DNA of 64,000 nt from Paenibacillus psychroresistens (GTDB lineage Bacteria; Bacillota; Bacilli; Paenibacillales; NBRC-103111): contig NZ_CP034235.1 in assembly GCF_009728935.1 (NCBI RefSeq), positions 5,965,501 through 6,029,500 of the forward strand, in the 5' to 3' direction. This document shows positions 51,942 through 60,083 of this stretch, in pieces. The notes below the pieces were generated by a model. It worked only from the letters and a program-made list of their open reading frames with translations. It made no database searches and was not told where the DNA came from. Numbering within the stretch: the first letter of the stretch is position 1; each line of letters begins with the position of its first letter. Both the position numbers and the translations under genes were made by a program.

Positions 51942-52433
51942 TCATATCCCCCTGACTTCATAACATATTGCTGTTTCATAAGCTTCTTTAACCATATAAT
52001 TAATCGCAAGCTCATATTTATTGGATTGAAAAAACATTCTAACCAGGGAACTATTTGTTTGAATATGCTGAGTATACGGCGACAGATAAACCGTCTCGGC
52101 AATGGTTGTGTTGCGGATATATTGTTCTAATTGCAGCTCGTAATCTAAATCTGTCGCATTTCGGATCCCTCTAATAACTACATCAATATTATGGGCATTG
52201 ATATAATCCGCAACTACACCTTCATAAGGTACGATTATGATGCGTTCAAGGTACTCGGCGGATATTGACTTTTCAACTAATTTTGTTCTTTGCTCAAGGT
52301 TAAAAAGATGCTTTTTTGACCTATTATTGGCTACTACAATATGTATGCTCTCGAACATTCGCAAAGCTCTTTGAATGACGGATACATGGCCAAGAGTAAT
52401 CGGGTCAAAGCTGCCTGCGTAAACTGCTTTCAT
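51942..52433 (-). CDS. coaD: Phosphopantetheine adenylyltransferase (CoaD) or close paralog
   Basis: A 163-residue nucleotidyltransferase with the CoaD hallmarks: YAGSFDPITLGH near residues 5-16 (the HxGH-type ATP site), FNLEQRTKLV, and VVIRGIRNATDLDYELQLEQ. It would transfer AMP to 4'-phosphopantetheine in coenzyme A synthesis. The C-terminal motif usually read as ISSSLVKE is here TNSSLVRMFF, losing the Lys-Glu pair, and the usual lead-in is altered too. So it is either a diverged CoaD or a paralog with another acceptor. It is followed with no gap by the MBL hydrolase gene. Confidence 0.8.
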   Translation of the reverse strand: MKAVYAGSFDPITLGHVSVIQRALRMFESIHIVVANNRSKKHLFNLEQRTKLVEKSISAEYLERIIIVPYEGVVADYINAHNIDVVIRGIRNATDLDYELQLEQYIRNTTIAETVYLSPYTQHIQTNSSLVRMFFQSNKYELAINYMVKEAYETAICYEVRGI

Positions 52434-52454
52434 AGCTATTCACATCTCCTTCGC

Positions 52455-52934
52455 TCATAAGCAACTCTTAATAATCCTTAACCCATCTTCAATCACTTTG
52501 GTTAATTCGAGCCGTTCTGTTTTATCCCAAATAGGAGCATTTAAGCTGTTGCCCGCTTCTTTGCTAGGTAATTGGCTGCCAATAAACAGCTTATCATAAA
52601 CACCAGTGAGAATTTTAGTTGTATGATCTCCATAAAAGCTGAACTCAGAGGAATGCGCAAGATCCGTAACTACGTTCCAGAACATCAGAAATTCCTCACA
52701 ATCAATCTCGGCTGGTTCTTCCAACCAATGAGTAAATCCGTCCACAAAAAGCACAGTTGTTTCCTCTGCTATCATGAGGTTCTGCGAAACTACGTAAGAA
52801 ATAAGCGCACTCATACTGCTAAAATGCTTTATTTTATCCGCATCCATAATAAATCCATCTACAGAATCCGAATACCAAATACAACAATAGGACTGATTTT
52901 CTACTATAAACGTAAAAGGAAAATACGCGCGCAT
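52455..52934 (-). CDS. Hypothetical protein, 159 residues
   Basis: A soluble acidic protein without signal peptide or membrane helix that I do not recognise. The sequence has an N-terminal beta hairpin (AYFPFTFIVENQSYCCIWYS) and an acidic aromatic middle (DGFTHWLEEPAEIDCEEFLM). I chose ATG 52934, nine bases after GAGGTG; the GTG at 52946 is inside that site but remains possible. It lies between the 108-residue unknown and the CoaD-like gene, all on one strand with short gaps, so the four or five genes may be one operon. Confidence 0.7.
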   Translation of the reverse strand: MRAYFPFTFIVENQSYCCIWYSDSVDGFIMDADKIKHFSSMSALISYVVSQNLMIAEETTVLFVDGFTHWLEEPAEIDCEEFLMFWNVVTDLAHSSEFSFYGDHTTKILTGVYDKLFIGSQLPSKEAGNSLNAPIWDKTERLELTKVIEDGLRIIKSCL

Positions 52935-52951
52935 CGGTTTAATCACCTCGA

Positions 52952-53278
52952 TTAAAGCTCTATTTTCGCCAATTCCTCTAATGCTTGCTGGTAGGAGGCT
53001 TGATCTTCTGCAGAGTCAGGCTGCAACGCCTTTATTTGAAGAGCGTTAATTAGAATAGGCAAAGCATGAGCCAGAACAGCCTGCTTCATTTCCTGATTAA
53101 TTACGGAAGCATAAATTTTATCATTATCTTCCACTGAGGTGGAACCAACACTCCACTCACATTCTCCAGCCGTGTTAATAACAACGAAAAGCACAAAAAC
53201 TTGCTCAGGATCCACATCCAAATATATTTCTTCCACACTAAATATGCCTTGATTAACTTTAAGCGTTACTCGTTCCAT
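52952..53278 (-). CDS. Hypothetical protein, 108 residues
   Basis: A small acidic protein, not recognised. The start MERVTLKVNQGIF at 53278 is supported by GGAGTG five bases upstream; an ATG six codons earlier overlaps that site. The middle (VFVLFVVINTAGECEWSVG) suggests two buried strands, and the C-terminal half is helical (EMKQAVLAHALPILINALQI, ASYQQALEELAKIEL). It lies 66 bases after the PAS kinase and 17 bases before the next unknown. Confidence 0.68.
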   Translation of the reverse strand: MERVTLKVNQGIFSVEEIYLDVDPEQVFVLFVVINTAGECEWSVGSTSVEDNDKIYASVINQEMKQAVLAHALPILINALQIKALQPDSAEDQASYQQALEELAKIEL

Positions 53279-53343
53279 GGGTTCACTCCGTTTCATCTCA
53301 TTCTATATTATAGCCAGTATCTCTTAAAAAGAAAAAGCATCTG

Positions 53344-55149
53344 TTAAATAGGCAATATAATCTCCACGGTAGTCCCTTGATTTAGCTGACTCTCAATCGT
53401 CAATTTCCCCTTATGTTCTTCCACTATGCTATGGCAAATCATCAGTCCCAAGCCCGTTCCATGCTCCTTCATCGTAAAGAAGGGTTCACCAATTTTTAGT
53501 AATTGATCTTCCGTGATTCCATTCCCTTGATCCTTAATCCGAATCATTGCTTGTTCATCCTCTAGATTAATAACTTGAATTTGGACTATACCCCCATTAG
53601 GCATGGACTCAATCGCATTCTTCAAGACGTTCATCAACACCTGTTTGATTTTAATTTGATCGCAGGTCACATTTTTCATTTTATAATCCATATCACATTG
53701 AATTTGTACGGCACAGAGATGAGCTTGCGGCTCCATAAACCGAACTACATTTTCTACAAGCGTCGGCAGCTTCGTTTTTTTAAAGTTGCTTTTATGTGGT
53801 TTGGCCATACTCATAAATTCATTGACAATTTGCTCAATTTTTTCTAATTCATCTGTCATGATTTGAATAAAATGCTTTTGATTCTCTGGGGTTTTTAATA
53901 GCTTTGTAAATCCCTTTAACGAAGTTAATGGGTTTCTAATTTCATGGGCAATCCCTGCAGCCAGTTGACCAATAATCGATAGTTTCTCTGACTTCAGTAC
54001 CATTTCTTCTGTTTTTTTACGTTCTGTCAAATCATGAATCACCGTTTGAATGGTCGGGGATCCCATTTGCTGATGAACATAAACAGATGAAACTTCGGCG
54101 TCAAACAATGTCCCGTCCACACGCAGCAGCTTAAACTCAATAAAGTCCAAATAATCATCACTTCGGACCACAGAGTTAATTCTATCTGACATTTGGGCGT
54201 GATTGTAAGGTGCGATGAAATCATAAATCGAACGGCCAATAAAATCTTGAATACCACTGCCTCCAAGCGATTTTATACCGATATCATTAACAAACTGAAT
54301 GATGTCTTTTCTATGTAGAATGATTGGCACGGGTGAAAGCTTTAACAATCGTCTGTATTGCAGCTCACGCTCTTCAAGCTGAACCTCGACCTTCTTCTGC
54401 TCTGTTATATCTCTGAATAATAATTGTACGGACATTTGATTCTGAAATTTAATCGGCACTGCTTTGACCAAAACATCAATGATCTGCCCATTAATCCCGA
54501 CTAATTTCTTCTCCCATGCTTCACTAGGCTTATCATTGTCCTTTAATGTTTTATCCAACTGAATCAATGCTTGAAGATGCTCTGGATGGACATAATTGAA
54601 TACAAATTGACCAATTAATGCCTGTGGATCTTGGATACCTACAAGTTTTGCAGCTGCAGGGTTGGCAAAAACAATCTTCAAGTCTCGATAAACAACGATG
54701 CCTTCAGGAGATTCCTCGACTAATACCCGATATCTTTCTTCGCTTTCTTTCAAGGCGTCTTCCGTCTTCTTTCTTTCTGTGATATCTCTTTCGAGAATCA
54801 CAAAGGCTACAATGGTACCGTTCTCATCTCTCATGGGTGAAATAGACACATCCGCATAAAAAGTGCTTCCATCTTTGCGTAATTTAATTAATTCAAGATT
54901 TGTCAGCTGTTCTCCCTCTGTAATACGTTGATAAATCTGGTGCGCATTAGCTTTAAATTCTTCCGGTATCATAGGCAGGATTTGGCCAATCAATTCTTCT
55001 CGTGTCCACCCATGCAATTCCTCGAATTTATGATTAACCTCTAGAACACGTCCCGTGGGGTCAACAACAACAATTCCGTCCGATGTTAAATTAATAAATG
55101 AGTCTACTAAACGCTGGGTCCGCTCTCCGGCCCCCCATGATTTCATCAT
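53344..55149 (-). CDS. PAS-domain histidine kinase (sporulation-kinase-like)
   Basis: A 601-residue soluble kinase with three PAS sensor domains (about 12-130, 140-260 and 265-385; note GTREELIG-like WTREELIGQILPMIP and the PAC motifs ending DITERKK twice and DLTERKK), then HisKA and HATPase_c. The phospho-histidine is in GIAHEIRNPLTSLKGF near residue 408. N, G1 and G2 boxes are intact (LMNVLKNAIESMP, IRIKDQGNGI, KEHGTGLGLMIC). It lacks membrane helices. The layout resembles the Bacillus KinA/KinE group that feeds the sporulation phosphorelay, but the phospho-acceptor is not encoded beside it. GGAGGG lies eight bases before the ATG. Confidence 0.9.
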   Translation of the reverse strand: MMKSWGAGERTQRLVDSFINLTSDGIVVVDPTGRVLEVNHKFEELHGWTREELIGQILPMIPEEFKANAHQIYQRITEGEQLTNLELIKLRKDGSTFYADVSISPMRDENGTIVAFVILERDITERKKTEDALKESEERYRVLVEESPEGIVVYRDLKIVFANPAAAKLVGIQDPQALIGQFVFNYVHPEHLQALIQLDKTLKDNDKPSEAWEKKLVGINGQIIDVLVKAVPIKFQNQMSVQLLFRDITEQKKVEVQLEERELQYRRLLKLSPVPIILHRKDIIQFVNDIGIKSLGGSGIQDFIGRSIYDFIAPYNHAQMSDRINSVVRSDDYLDFIEFKLLRVDGTLFDAEVSSVYVHQQMGSPTIQTVIHDLTERKKTEEMVLKSEKLSIIGQLAAGIAHEIRNPLTSLKGFTKLLKTPENQKHFIQIMTDELEKIEQIVNEFMSMAKPHKSNFKKTKLPTLVENVVRFMEPQAHLCAVQIQCDMDYKMKNVTCDQIKIKQVLMNVLKNAIESMPNGGIVQIQVINLEDEQAMIRIKDQGNGITEDQLLKIGEPFFTMKEHGTGLGLMICHSIVEEHKGKLTIESQLNQGTTVEIILPI

Positions 55150-55219
55150 TTTTAACCCTCCGATGTGAATACTCTGTTATTGTTATTCACCGAGGAAAAG
55201 CCAATACCTTTTTCCAAAC

Positions 55220-55240
55220 AAAAAAGACCCCCGCGGAGTC
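55220..55240 (-). terminator. Terminator of the catabolic operon
   Basis: On the minus strand GACTCC, GCG loop, GGGGTC and six T, 28 bases after the stop codon of the fumarylacetoacetase-family gene. It separates the operon from the PAS kinase. Confidence 0.85.
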
Positions 55241-55268
55241 AGTTTTAGCATGAAATAAGTTAATAACC

Positions 55269-56129
55269 CTAACTCATTACTGGGTTTTGTAGAGTTTCAA
55301 ATCCATCAATTCGACAAGCAACCATATCACCTTCACGGATTAGAGATGAGCCAGGCGTGCCTGTCATGATAATATCACCAGGAAGAAGCGTCATCATATC
55401 CGAGAAGTATGAAACAATAAATGGCAGTTTATAAATCATGTTGGAAATGGCATTGCTATAAATAACGTCTCCATTGAGAACCGTTTCGATTGCCAAAGCA
55501 TCCATTTCCAAGCATTCGTCCAAGGTAACTAAATGAGGGCCAAAGCTGAAAAAAGTATCAAAGCACTTAGATCTCCCCAAAAAACGCGGGTTTTTAGCAT
55601 GGATATCCTGCGCTGTCATATCTAGTGTAGGAACATAACCTGCTACTACACTCATTGCTTCTGATTCGGGTACATCTTTACAAACCTTGCCGATCACAAG
55701 ACCAAGCTCCGCTTCGGCAGTCACTCTATTAGATATAGCAGGAAGCATAATGTACTCATTAGGACCAATTAAAGTCGTATCCGGCTTCATAAAACAAATC
55801 GGCTCCATATTAGGTGGGCTTGAAGCTAAATCCTCAGCCTTTTGCCAATAGTTCATCCCAATTCCCCATATTTTACGCGGGAATCGATATGGAGCGGCAT
55901 ATACGGCAGCTTCAAAAGGGATAGTATCCATTTGCTCGACTAGCCCTCTTCCACCATGCTGATACCAAACATTCAAGGCATCCAGTTCGTCATTTTGGAG
56001 TAAGCCGAACAGCTCCGTTGATCCTAACTGATAACCTGTTGTAGAGACGGTTTCAAGTAGAACAAACCCTTTATCCGTTACAATAACCCCTTTTTCTAAG
56101 CCATCTAATTTTAAAGTAGCCAGCTTCAC
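55269..56129 (-). CDS. Fumarylacetoacetate hydrolase-family enzyme
   Basis: A 286-residue member of the FAH superfamily, which hydrolyses, isomerises or decarboxylates small beta-keto or 2-oxo acids with Mg2+. The metal site is seen in VTAEAELGLVIGKVCKDVPE (two Glu) and GYVPTLDMTAQD (Asp); other family blocks are IWGIGMNYWQKAEDL and LLPGDIIMTGTPGSSLIREG. I start at GTG 56129, nine bases after GGGAG, within 24 bases of the amidase stop; a TTG at 56156 overlaps that stop. As last gene of the operon it probably acts on a ring-cleavage or deaminated acid. Confidence 0.87.
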   Translation of the reverse strand: MKLATLKLDGLEKGVIVTDKGFVLLETVSTTGYQLGSTELFGLLQNDELDALNVWYQHGGRGLVEQMDTIPFEAAVYAAPYRFPRKIWGIGMNYWQKAEDLASSPPNMEPICFMKPDTTLIGPNEYIMLPAISNRVTAEAELGLVIGKVCKDVPESEAMSVVAGYVPTLDMTAQDIHAKNPRFLGRSKCFDTFFSFGPHLVTLDECLEMDALAIETVLNGDVIYSNAISNMIYKLPFIVSYFSDMMTLLPGDIIMTGTPGSSLIREGDMVACRIDGFETLQNPVMS

Positions 56130-56152
56130 AATGCAATTCTCCCTTCTTTCTG

Positions 56153-57328
56153 TCAAAATTCAAAAGCCGCCGCGTTGACCCACCTCAGTAATTTAAGATC
56201 CTGACCATGTCCCGCAATTATGGATATCCCCATGGGCATGCCATTTGAAGTCGTCAATGGTATTGTAATTTGCGGTAAGCCAGCCAAGCCCGCTATGCAA
56301 GAGAGCTGAAGTGTCCTTGTCCGCCGATTTTCTACTGCTTCACCAGATTGCTTGAGTAAGGGAGGGCTCCCAGGCGCAGTTGGAATAATAAGCAATCCAT
56401 CCTCACCTAGTAAATCACTCATCCGCTTTCTAACTTCTTTTCTAAGTTCAGATGCGGCAGCACTATCTTCTTCACGCAAAGTGCTTGCCCAAGCAAAGCG
56501 CTCCGCAATCCCTGGTCCAAACGTCGGCTTCACCGTCTGAATCCACTCACCATGTGCGCGCCATATTTCCAAGCCCTGCAGAGTCCGGAATGCATTCATC
56601 CAAGCGGCTAAGCCTTGTGGAGCAAGATCCACCCATTCACAATGGCCAATCATTCGCTCAATCACAGGAAAAATCTCAAGTCCACTTGCCATACAATCTA
56701 CATCCGCCAAAGCCCATGCATCATTTCCAATAAACATCCGCTTAAAGCCTTTATCATTCGGAGTAGGTTCATCCAATAACGCAAGACCAACATCCAATAA
56801 TTGTTTAGGAACCCGAGCCATCCAGCCTACAGTATCGAAGCTTTCCGCCAAGGGAATGACGCCGTTCAAAGCTACAAGCCCATGGGTCGGACGAAAGCCA
56901 TAAATACCGCAATAGGCAGCAGGAATACGAACAGATCCACCTGTATCGGTTCCCAATGCAAAATCAACCAGCCCCGCGGAAACTGCAACCGCTGATCCAC
57001 TAGATGATCCTCCCGGAATACACTCCGGAGCTTGGGGATTAACTGGCGTGCCATAATGAAAGTTCTCGCCATTCAGACTGTACATAATTTCATCTGTTTG
57101 CGTAGTTCCTGTCAGTCTCGCTCCTTGAAAAAGCAGCCGCTGAATAGCTTCAGCGGTTTGCTTCGAGGGAGAATGCGAGTTTAACCAGTCCGGATTTCCC
57201 GCTCCAGATGTATAATTTTTAATCGCGAAGACATCCTTAACAGCAAAGGCTGCACCTTGCAATTTCCCGCTCCCAGTAGGCTCCAGAACTAGATCTTTTG
57301 CAACGAATGCTCCCCACTCTTTAGGCAT
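56153..57328 (-). CDS. Amidase (amidase signature family)
   Basis: A 391-residue amidase-signature enzyme. The Ser-cisSer-Lys triad can be placed: Lys in FAVKDVFAIKNYTSGAG, the cis-Ser in PGGSSSGSAVAVSAGLVDFA and the nucleophile Ser in LGTDTGGSVRIPAAYCGIYG. The length fits the compact amidases without extra domains. It cuts a C-N amide bond, probably releasing ammonia from a linear intermediate. The ATG at 57328 has AGGAGG six bases upstream. It follows the cupin gene by 38 bases and precedes the FAH gene. Confidence 0.9.
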   Translation of the reverse strand: MPKEWGAFVAKDLVLEPTGSGKLQGAAFAVKDVFAIKNYTSGAGNPDWLNSHSPSKQTAEAIQRLLFQGARLTGTTQTDEIMYSLNGENFHYGTPVNPQAPECIPGGSSSGSAVAVSAGLVDFALGTDTGGSVRIPAAYCGIYGFRPTHGLVALNGVIPLAESFDTVGWMARVPKQLLDVGLALLDEPTPNDKGFKRMFIGNDAWALADVDCMASGLEIFPVIERMIGHCEWVDLAPQGLAAWMNAFRTLQGLEIWRAHGEWIQTVKPTFGPGIAERFAWASTLREEDSAAASELRKEVRKRMSDLLGEDGLLIIPTAPGSPPLLKQSGEAVENRRTRTLQLSCIAGLAGLPQITIPLTTSNGMPMGISIIAGHGQDLKLLRWVNAAAFEF

Positions 57329-57366
57329 ATACAACCTCCTAGACACGAAATTTAGATATTTTACAG

Positions 57367-57798
57367 TTAGTTTTTAGCGATTCCTCTAAGCACTAGCAAA
57401 TCAGCTTCATCCAAGCTGGCCTTCGGCCCTGATTTGATCAAATCCGTAAATTTCTCGTCAGGTATCATAGTCGTCAGCACGTAAAGTCGTCCAGTCCCGG
57501 TATTGCGAACTTGATGATTGGTTTGTGGAGGGACTACAAAAAATGATCCCACCTTGATCTCAATCTCTGCATCACCCATAACGGCGACACCTTCTCCAGC
57601 TATCACATAAAAATATTCAAAAGCACCTGAATGCTCGTTTGGCGGCGTTTGCCCATTCTCATCAAAAATTTCGATTACGGATACAAAAGGGACTAATGCT
57701 CCATCACACAATATCACGAATTTATTAGTGTCCTTGCTTGAAATCTTGTGCACAGGACAATCCTCAAAATGACCGACTATCGACCCTGGAATGCTCAT
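57367..57798 (-). CDS. Small cupin-domain protein
   Basis: A 143-residue single-domain cupin. Motif 1 is EHSGAFEYFYVIAGEGVAVM (one His and Glu of the metal site; one usual His is missing) and motif 2 is VPPQTNHQVRNTGTGRLYVL. Cupins of this size act as metal-dependent isomerases, hydrolases or sensors; related cupins act in ureide metabolism, but that is only an analogy. The ATG is seven bases after GAGGAG and lies inside the preceding hydrolase gene (35-base overlap). Confidence 0.82.
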   Translation of the reverse strand: MSIPGSIVGHFEDCPVHKISSKDTNKFVILCDGALVPFVSVIEIFDENGQTPPNEHSGAFEYFYVIAGEGVAVMGDAEIEIKVGSFFVVPPQTNHQVRNTGTGRLYVLTTMIPDEKFTDLIKSGPKASLDEADLLVLRGIAKN

Positions 57799-58576
57799 TT
57801 ACAATCTCCTCTCCCACTTGGGCGTTAATGGCTTCCAATAGAACGGAAGATGCTGCAACAAAACCATAACATTGCTGTACATTATAAAGCGTAGCTTCAA
57901 TGCAATACGCAGGCGAAGTTGTCGCACAGCAGTCTTCGAGCAAAATCCCATCGTAGCCTAAGCATACGGAATCCTGTAAAGTGGCCATTACACACTGGTC
58001 TACATTTACTCCGGCAAATAATACAGTGTCCACCGATAAATTCCGCAGAATACTATCCAAAGGCGTATCCCAGAATCCACTCATTCGATATTTATCCACC
58101 TGAATATCAGAAGCTTCCACATGCAACCCCTCTACTAACGAGGCACCCCAGCTGCCTTTTTCCAGCACATGAGAACCATTGAACGGCAATGGCTCACCTA
58201 TCCCAACCCCTTCGCCTGTCCCATTATATACATGCAAGACTGAAGGACTCAGATTTAAGCGATCCTCACGATTACCCCAATTGACCCAAATGACAGGAAC
58301 ATCTGCCTTTCGCAATTCCGGCAATAACATATTCAGCTTATTCACTGGGTTCTGCAGGACCTGATTGTCCACTCCAATATAATCCAACCAACCGCCTTTT
58401 GAACAAAAATCATTTTGCATATCGATCACAATAATGGCTGTATGCTGTAAATCAAAAGTAATTTTACGAGGTTCTGTCGATAAGGTTACTAGATTAGATT
58501 TCTTCCTTATGCGCTGCAAATCTACGCGATCCTTGGATACCTGCCAATAATTCTTGTTGTTTCCTAGTTGATACAT
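57764..58576 (-). CDS. Cysteine hydrolase of the isochorismatase-like family
   Basis: A 270-residue hydrolase. The catalytic triad is Asp in AIIVIDMQNDFCSKGGWLDY, Lys in HVLEKGSWGASL and Cys in LFAGVNVDQCVMATLQDS with the usual cis-peptide. Members include biuret hydrolase, ureidoacrylate amidohydrolase and maleamate amidohydrolase, all of which release ammonia from linear amides of opened N-rings. It has an extra basic N-terminus of about 40 residues. GAGGTG lies five bases before the ATG. It overlaps the cupin gene and follows the amidohydrolase by 27 bases. Confidence 0.9.
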   Translation of the reverse strand: MYQLGNNKNYWQVSKDRVDLQRIRKKSNLVTLSTEPRKITFDLQHTAIIVIDMQNDFCSKGGWLDYIGVDNQVLQNPVNKLNMLLPELRKADVPVIWVNWGNREDRLNLSPSVLHVYNGTGEGVGIGEPLPFNGSHVLEKGSWGASLVEGLHVEASDIQVDKYRMSGFWDTPLDSILRNLSVDTVLFAGVNVDQCVMATLQDSVCLGYDGILLEDCCATTSPAYCIEATLYNVQQCYGFVAASSVLLEAINAQVGEEIVNEHSRVDSRSF

Positions 58577-58603
58577 ATGTTCACCTCATTTATTGTAAAA
58601 GGT

Positions 58604-59965
58604 TTATTTGTTGAAAGAGACAATATCACAGGCTTGATCCCAATATTCGTTTAGCCGCGGCTCATTCCAATTCGTTTTTGGAGCTGCTATCCGCAGCCAT
58701 TTCTGATTGCTGTAGACCCATCGTCTTTCTGGGAGCAGGGTGAATAATTCATCTGGTGAATGACTGTCCAGAACAACAAAATTCGCTGTTAAGCCTTGTT
58801 CAATTCCATAACCATCCATACCTAATATTGATGCTGGCACATCCGTAATCATTCGCAGCAATGTGCGTAAATCAGCTGGACTTCCCATATGGGCTGCATA
58901 GGCGGATATAAGTCCGATCTGAACTAAATCGCCTCTGCCAAACGGATGGAAGGGGTCATGAATGTTATCCGAAGCAATTGCGACTGGGACTCCCGCTTCC
59001 CATAATTGTTTTAAACGAGTAACACCCCGCCTAACCGGGAAGCTGTCCTGTCTGCCTTGAAGGTAAAGATTAACCGCGGGCAAAGAGACTGCCTTTAATC
59101 CAGAGCTCACCATGGCTTCAATTAAAGTAGATGCATCCTTATCCGGCATCGAGGCAAGTGAGCATAAATGATCGACGGTAACACGACCAGCTATATCATA
59201 TTCTTTAGTAAGCTTGGCAATATACTCAACCGTACGAATCGAAGGATTATCATTTTCATCTGCGTGCAGATCAATTAAGCAATCCGCCTTCATCGCCATT
59301 TTAAAAATAAAATCGATTTGTTCTCTCGAATTAGCTGACATATGCGGAGCTCCGCCTATCCCGTCCACACCCATTCGCAATACCTCTTCCAGGATATCTA
59401 ATCCAACTGCTGGCAGTGGATAAGAACACATCGGGATTAACTGCAATGTCATATAGGGAGCAAGCGTTTCTTTAACCTCTAATGCGGCTTCAATGGTATT
59501 CATCGCGATCTTCGCAGTCCCAGCTGTAGCAGCACTAAAATCAAGATGTGTGCGAATGTGTGTGGTTCCATAGGAAAGCGACTGTAGCGCTGACCGCATG
59601 ATTCTAGCTTTAATCTCGGCTTTGGTGAAGCTGGGAGCCGCTTGCCCATAATTGATACAGGCCTCTTCCAAGGTTCCGCTCAGATTCCCGATTGTGGTCA
59701 GTGAAAAGGACTTATCCAAGTGCATGTGTGAATCCACAAAGCCCGGAAGCAGGATTTTTCCCTCAAGATCGAGTTGGTTATAGGTAGCGCCATTTTTTGA
59801 AGCATCAGACGGTAATTCATCTATGGAGACATAATCTTCATTACGCAAATATTCAGTTTGTTGTTGGATCCTTACCCATTTGCCGTTTTCTACTTCTAAT
59901 TGGAATAGGCAATCTTCATTCACTAAAGGGAGTCGAGCATTATTAAATTTCAGCTTATTTTCCAT
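58604..59965 (-). CDS. CodA-like cytosine deaminase / amidohydrolase
   Basis: A 453-residue metal-dependent amidohydrolase, closest in motif layout to cytosine deaminase. The metal ligands are in GFVDSHMHLDKSF (HxH), LIDLHADENDNPS, VTVDHLCSLA and VAIASDNIHDPFHPFGRGDL (Asp). The barrel is enclosed by N- and C-terminal beta segments as in CodA. It would deaminate or open a nitrogen ring; the substrate may be a pyrimidine, hydantoin or related ring. GAGGTG lies 11 bases before the ATG. It is separated from the binding-protein gene by a hairpin at 60013-60036. Confidence 0.87.
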   Translation of the reverse strand: MENKLKFNNARLPLVNEDCLFQLEVENGKWVRIQQQTEYLRNEDYVSIDELPSDASKNGATYNQLDLEGKILLPGFVDSHMHLDKSFSLTTIGNLSGTLEEACINYGQAAPSFTKAEIKARIMRSALQSLSYGTTHIRTHLDFSAATAGTAKIAMNTIEAALEVKETLAPYMTLQLIPMCSYPLPAVGLDILEEVLRMGVDGIGGAPHMSANSREQIDFIFKMAMKADCLIDLHADENDNPSIRTVEYIAKLTKEYDIAGRVTVDHLCSLASMPDKDASTLIEAMVSSGLKAVSLPAVNLYLQGRQDSFPVRRGVTRLKQLWEAGVPVAIASDNIHDPFHPFGRGDLVQIGLISAYAAHMGSPADLRTLLRMITDVPASILGMDGYGIEQGLTANFVVLDSHSPDELFTLLPERRWVYSNQKWLRIAAPKTNWNEPRLNEYWDQACDIVSFNK

Positions 59966-60012
59966 GATCTAGCAGGCACCTCATTTTCATGGAATGAGCC
60001 AGGTTCTACGGA

Positions 60013-60036
60013 ACAAGGTGCACAAATGCACCTTGT
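60013..60036. repeat. Perfect GGTGCA-CAAA-TGCACC hairpin after the NitT-type binding-protein gene
   Basis: ACAAGGTGCA and TGCACCTTGT are exact inverted repeats around CAAA. It lies 48 bases past the binding-protein stop and 48 bases before the amidohydrolase start, inside one operon. It has no T-run, so it is probably an RNA processing or stability element. The hairpin at 39855-39872 has the same loop and nearly the same stem. Confidence 0.65.
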
Positions 60037-60083
60037 CTCGCGGAAACGGCTAAACGGATTGGATGGCAAACTATAATTTCAGC

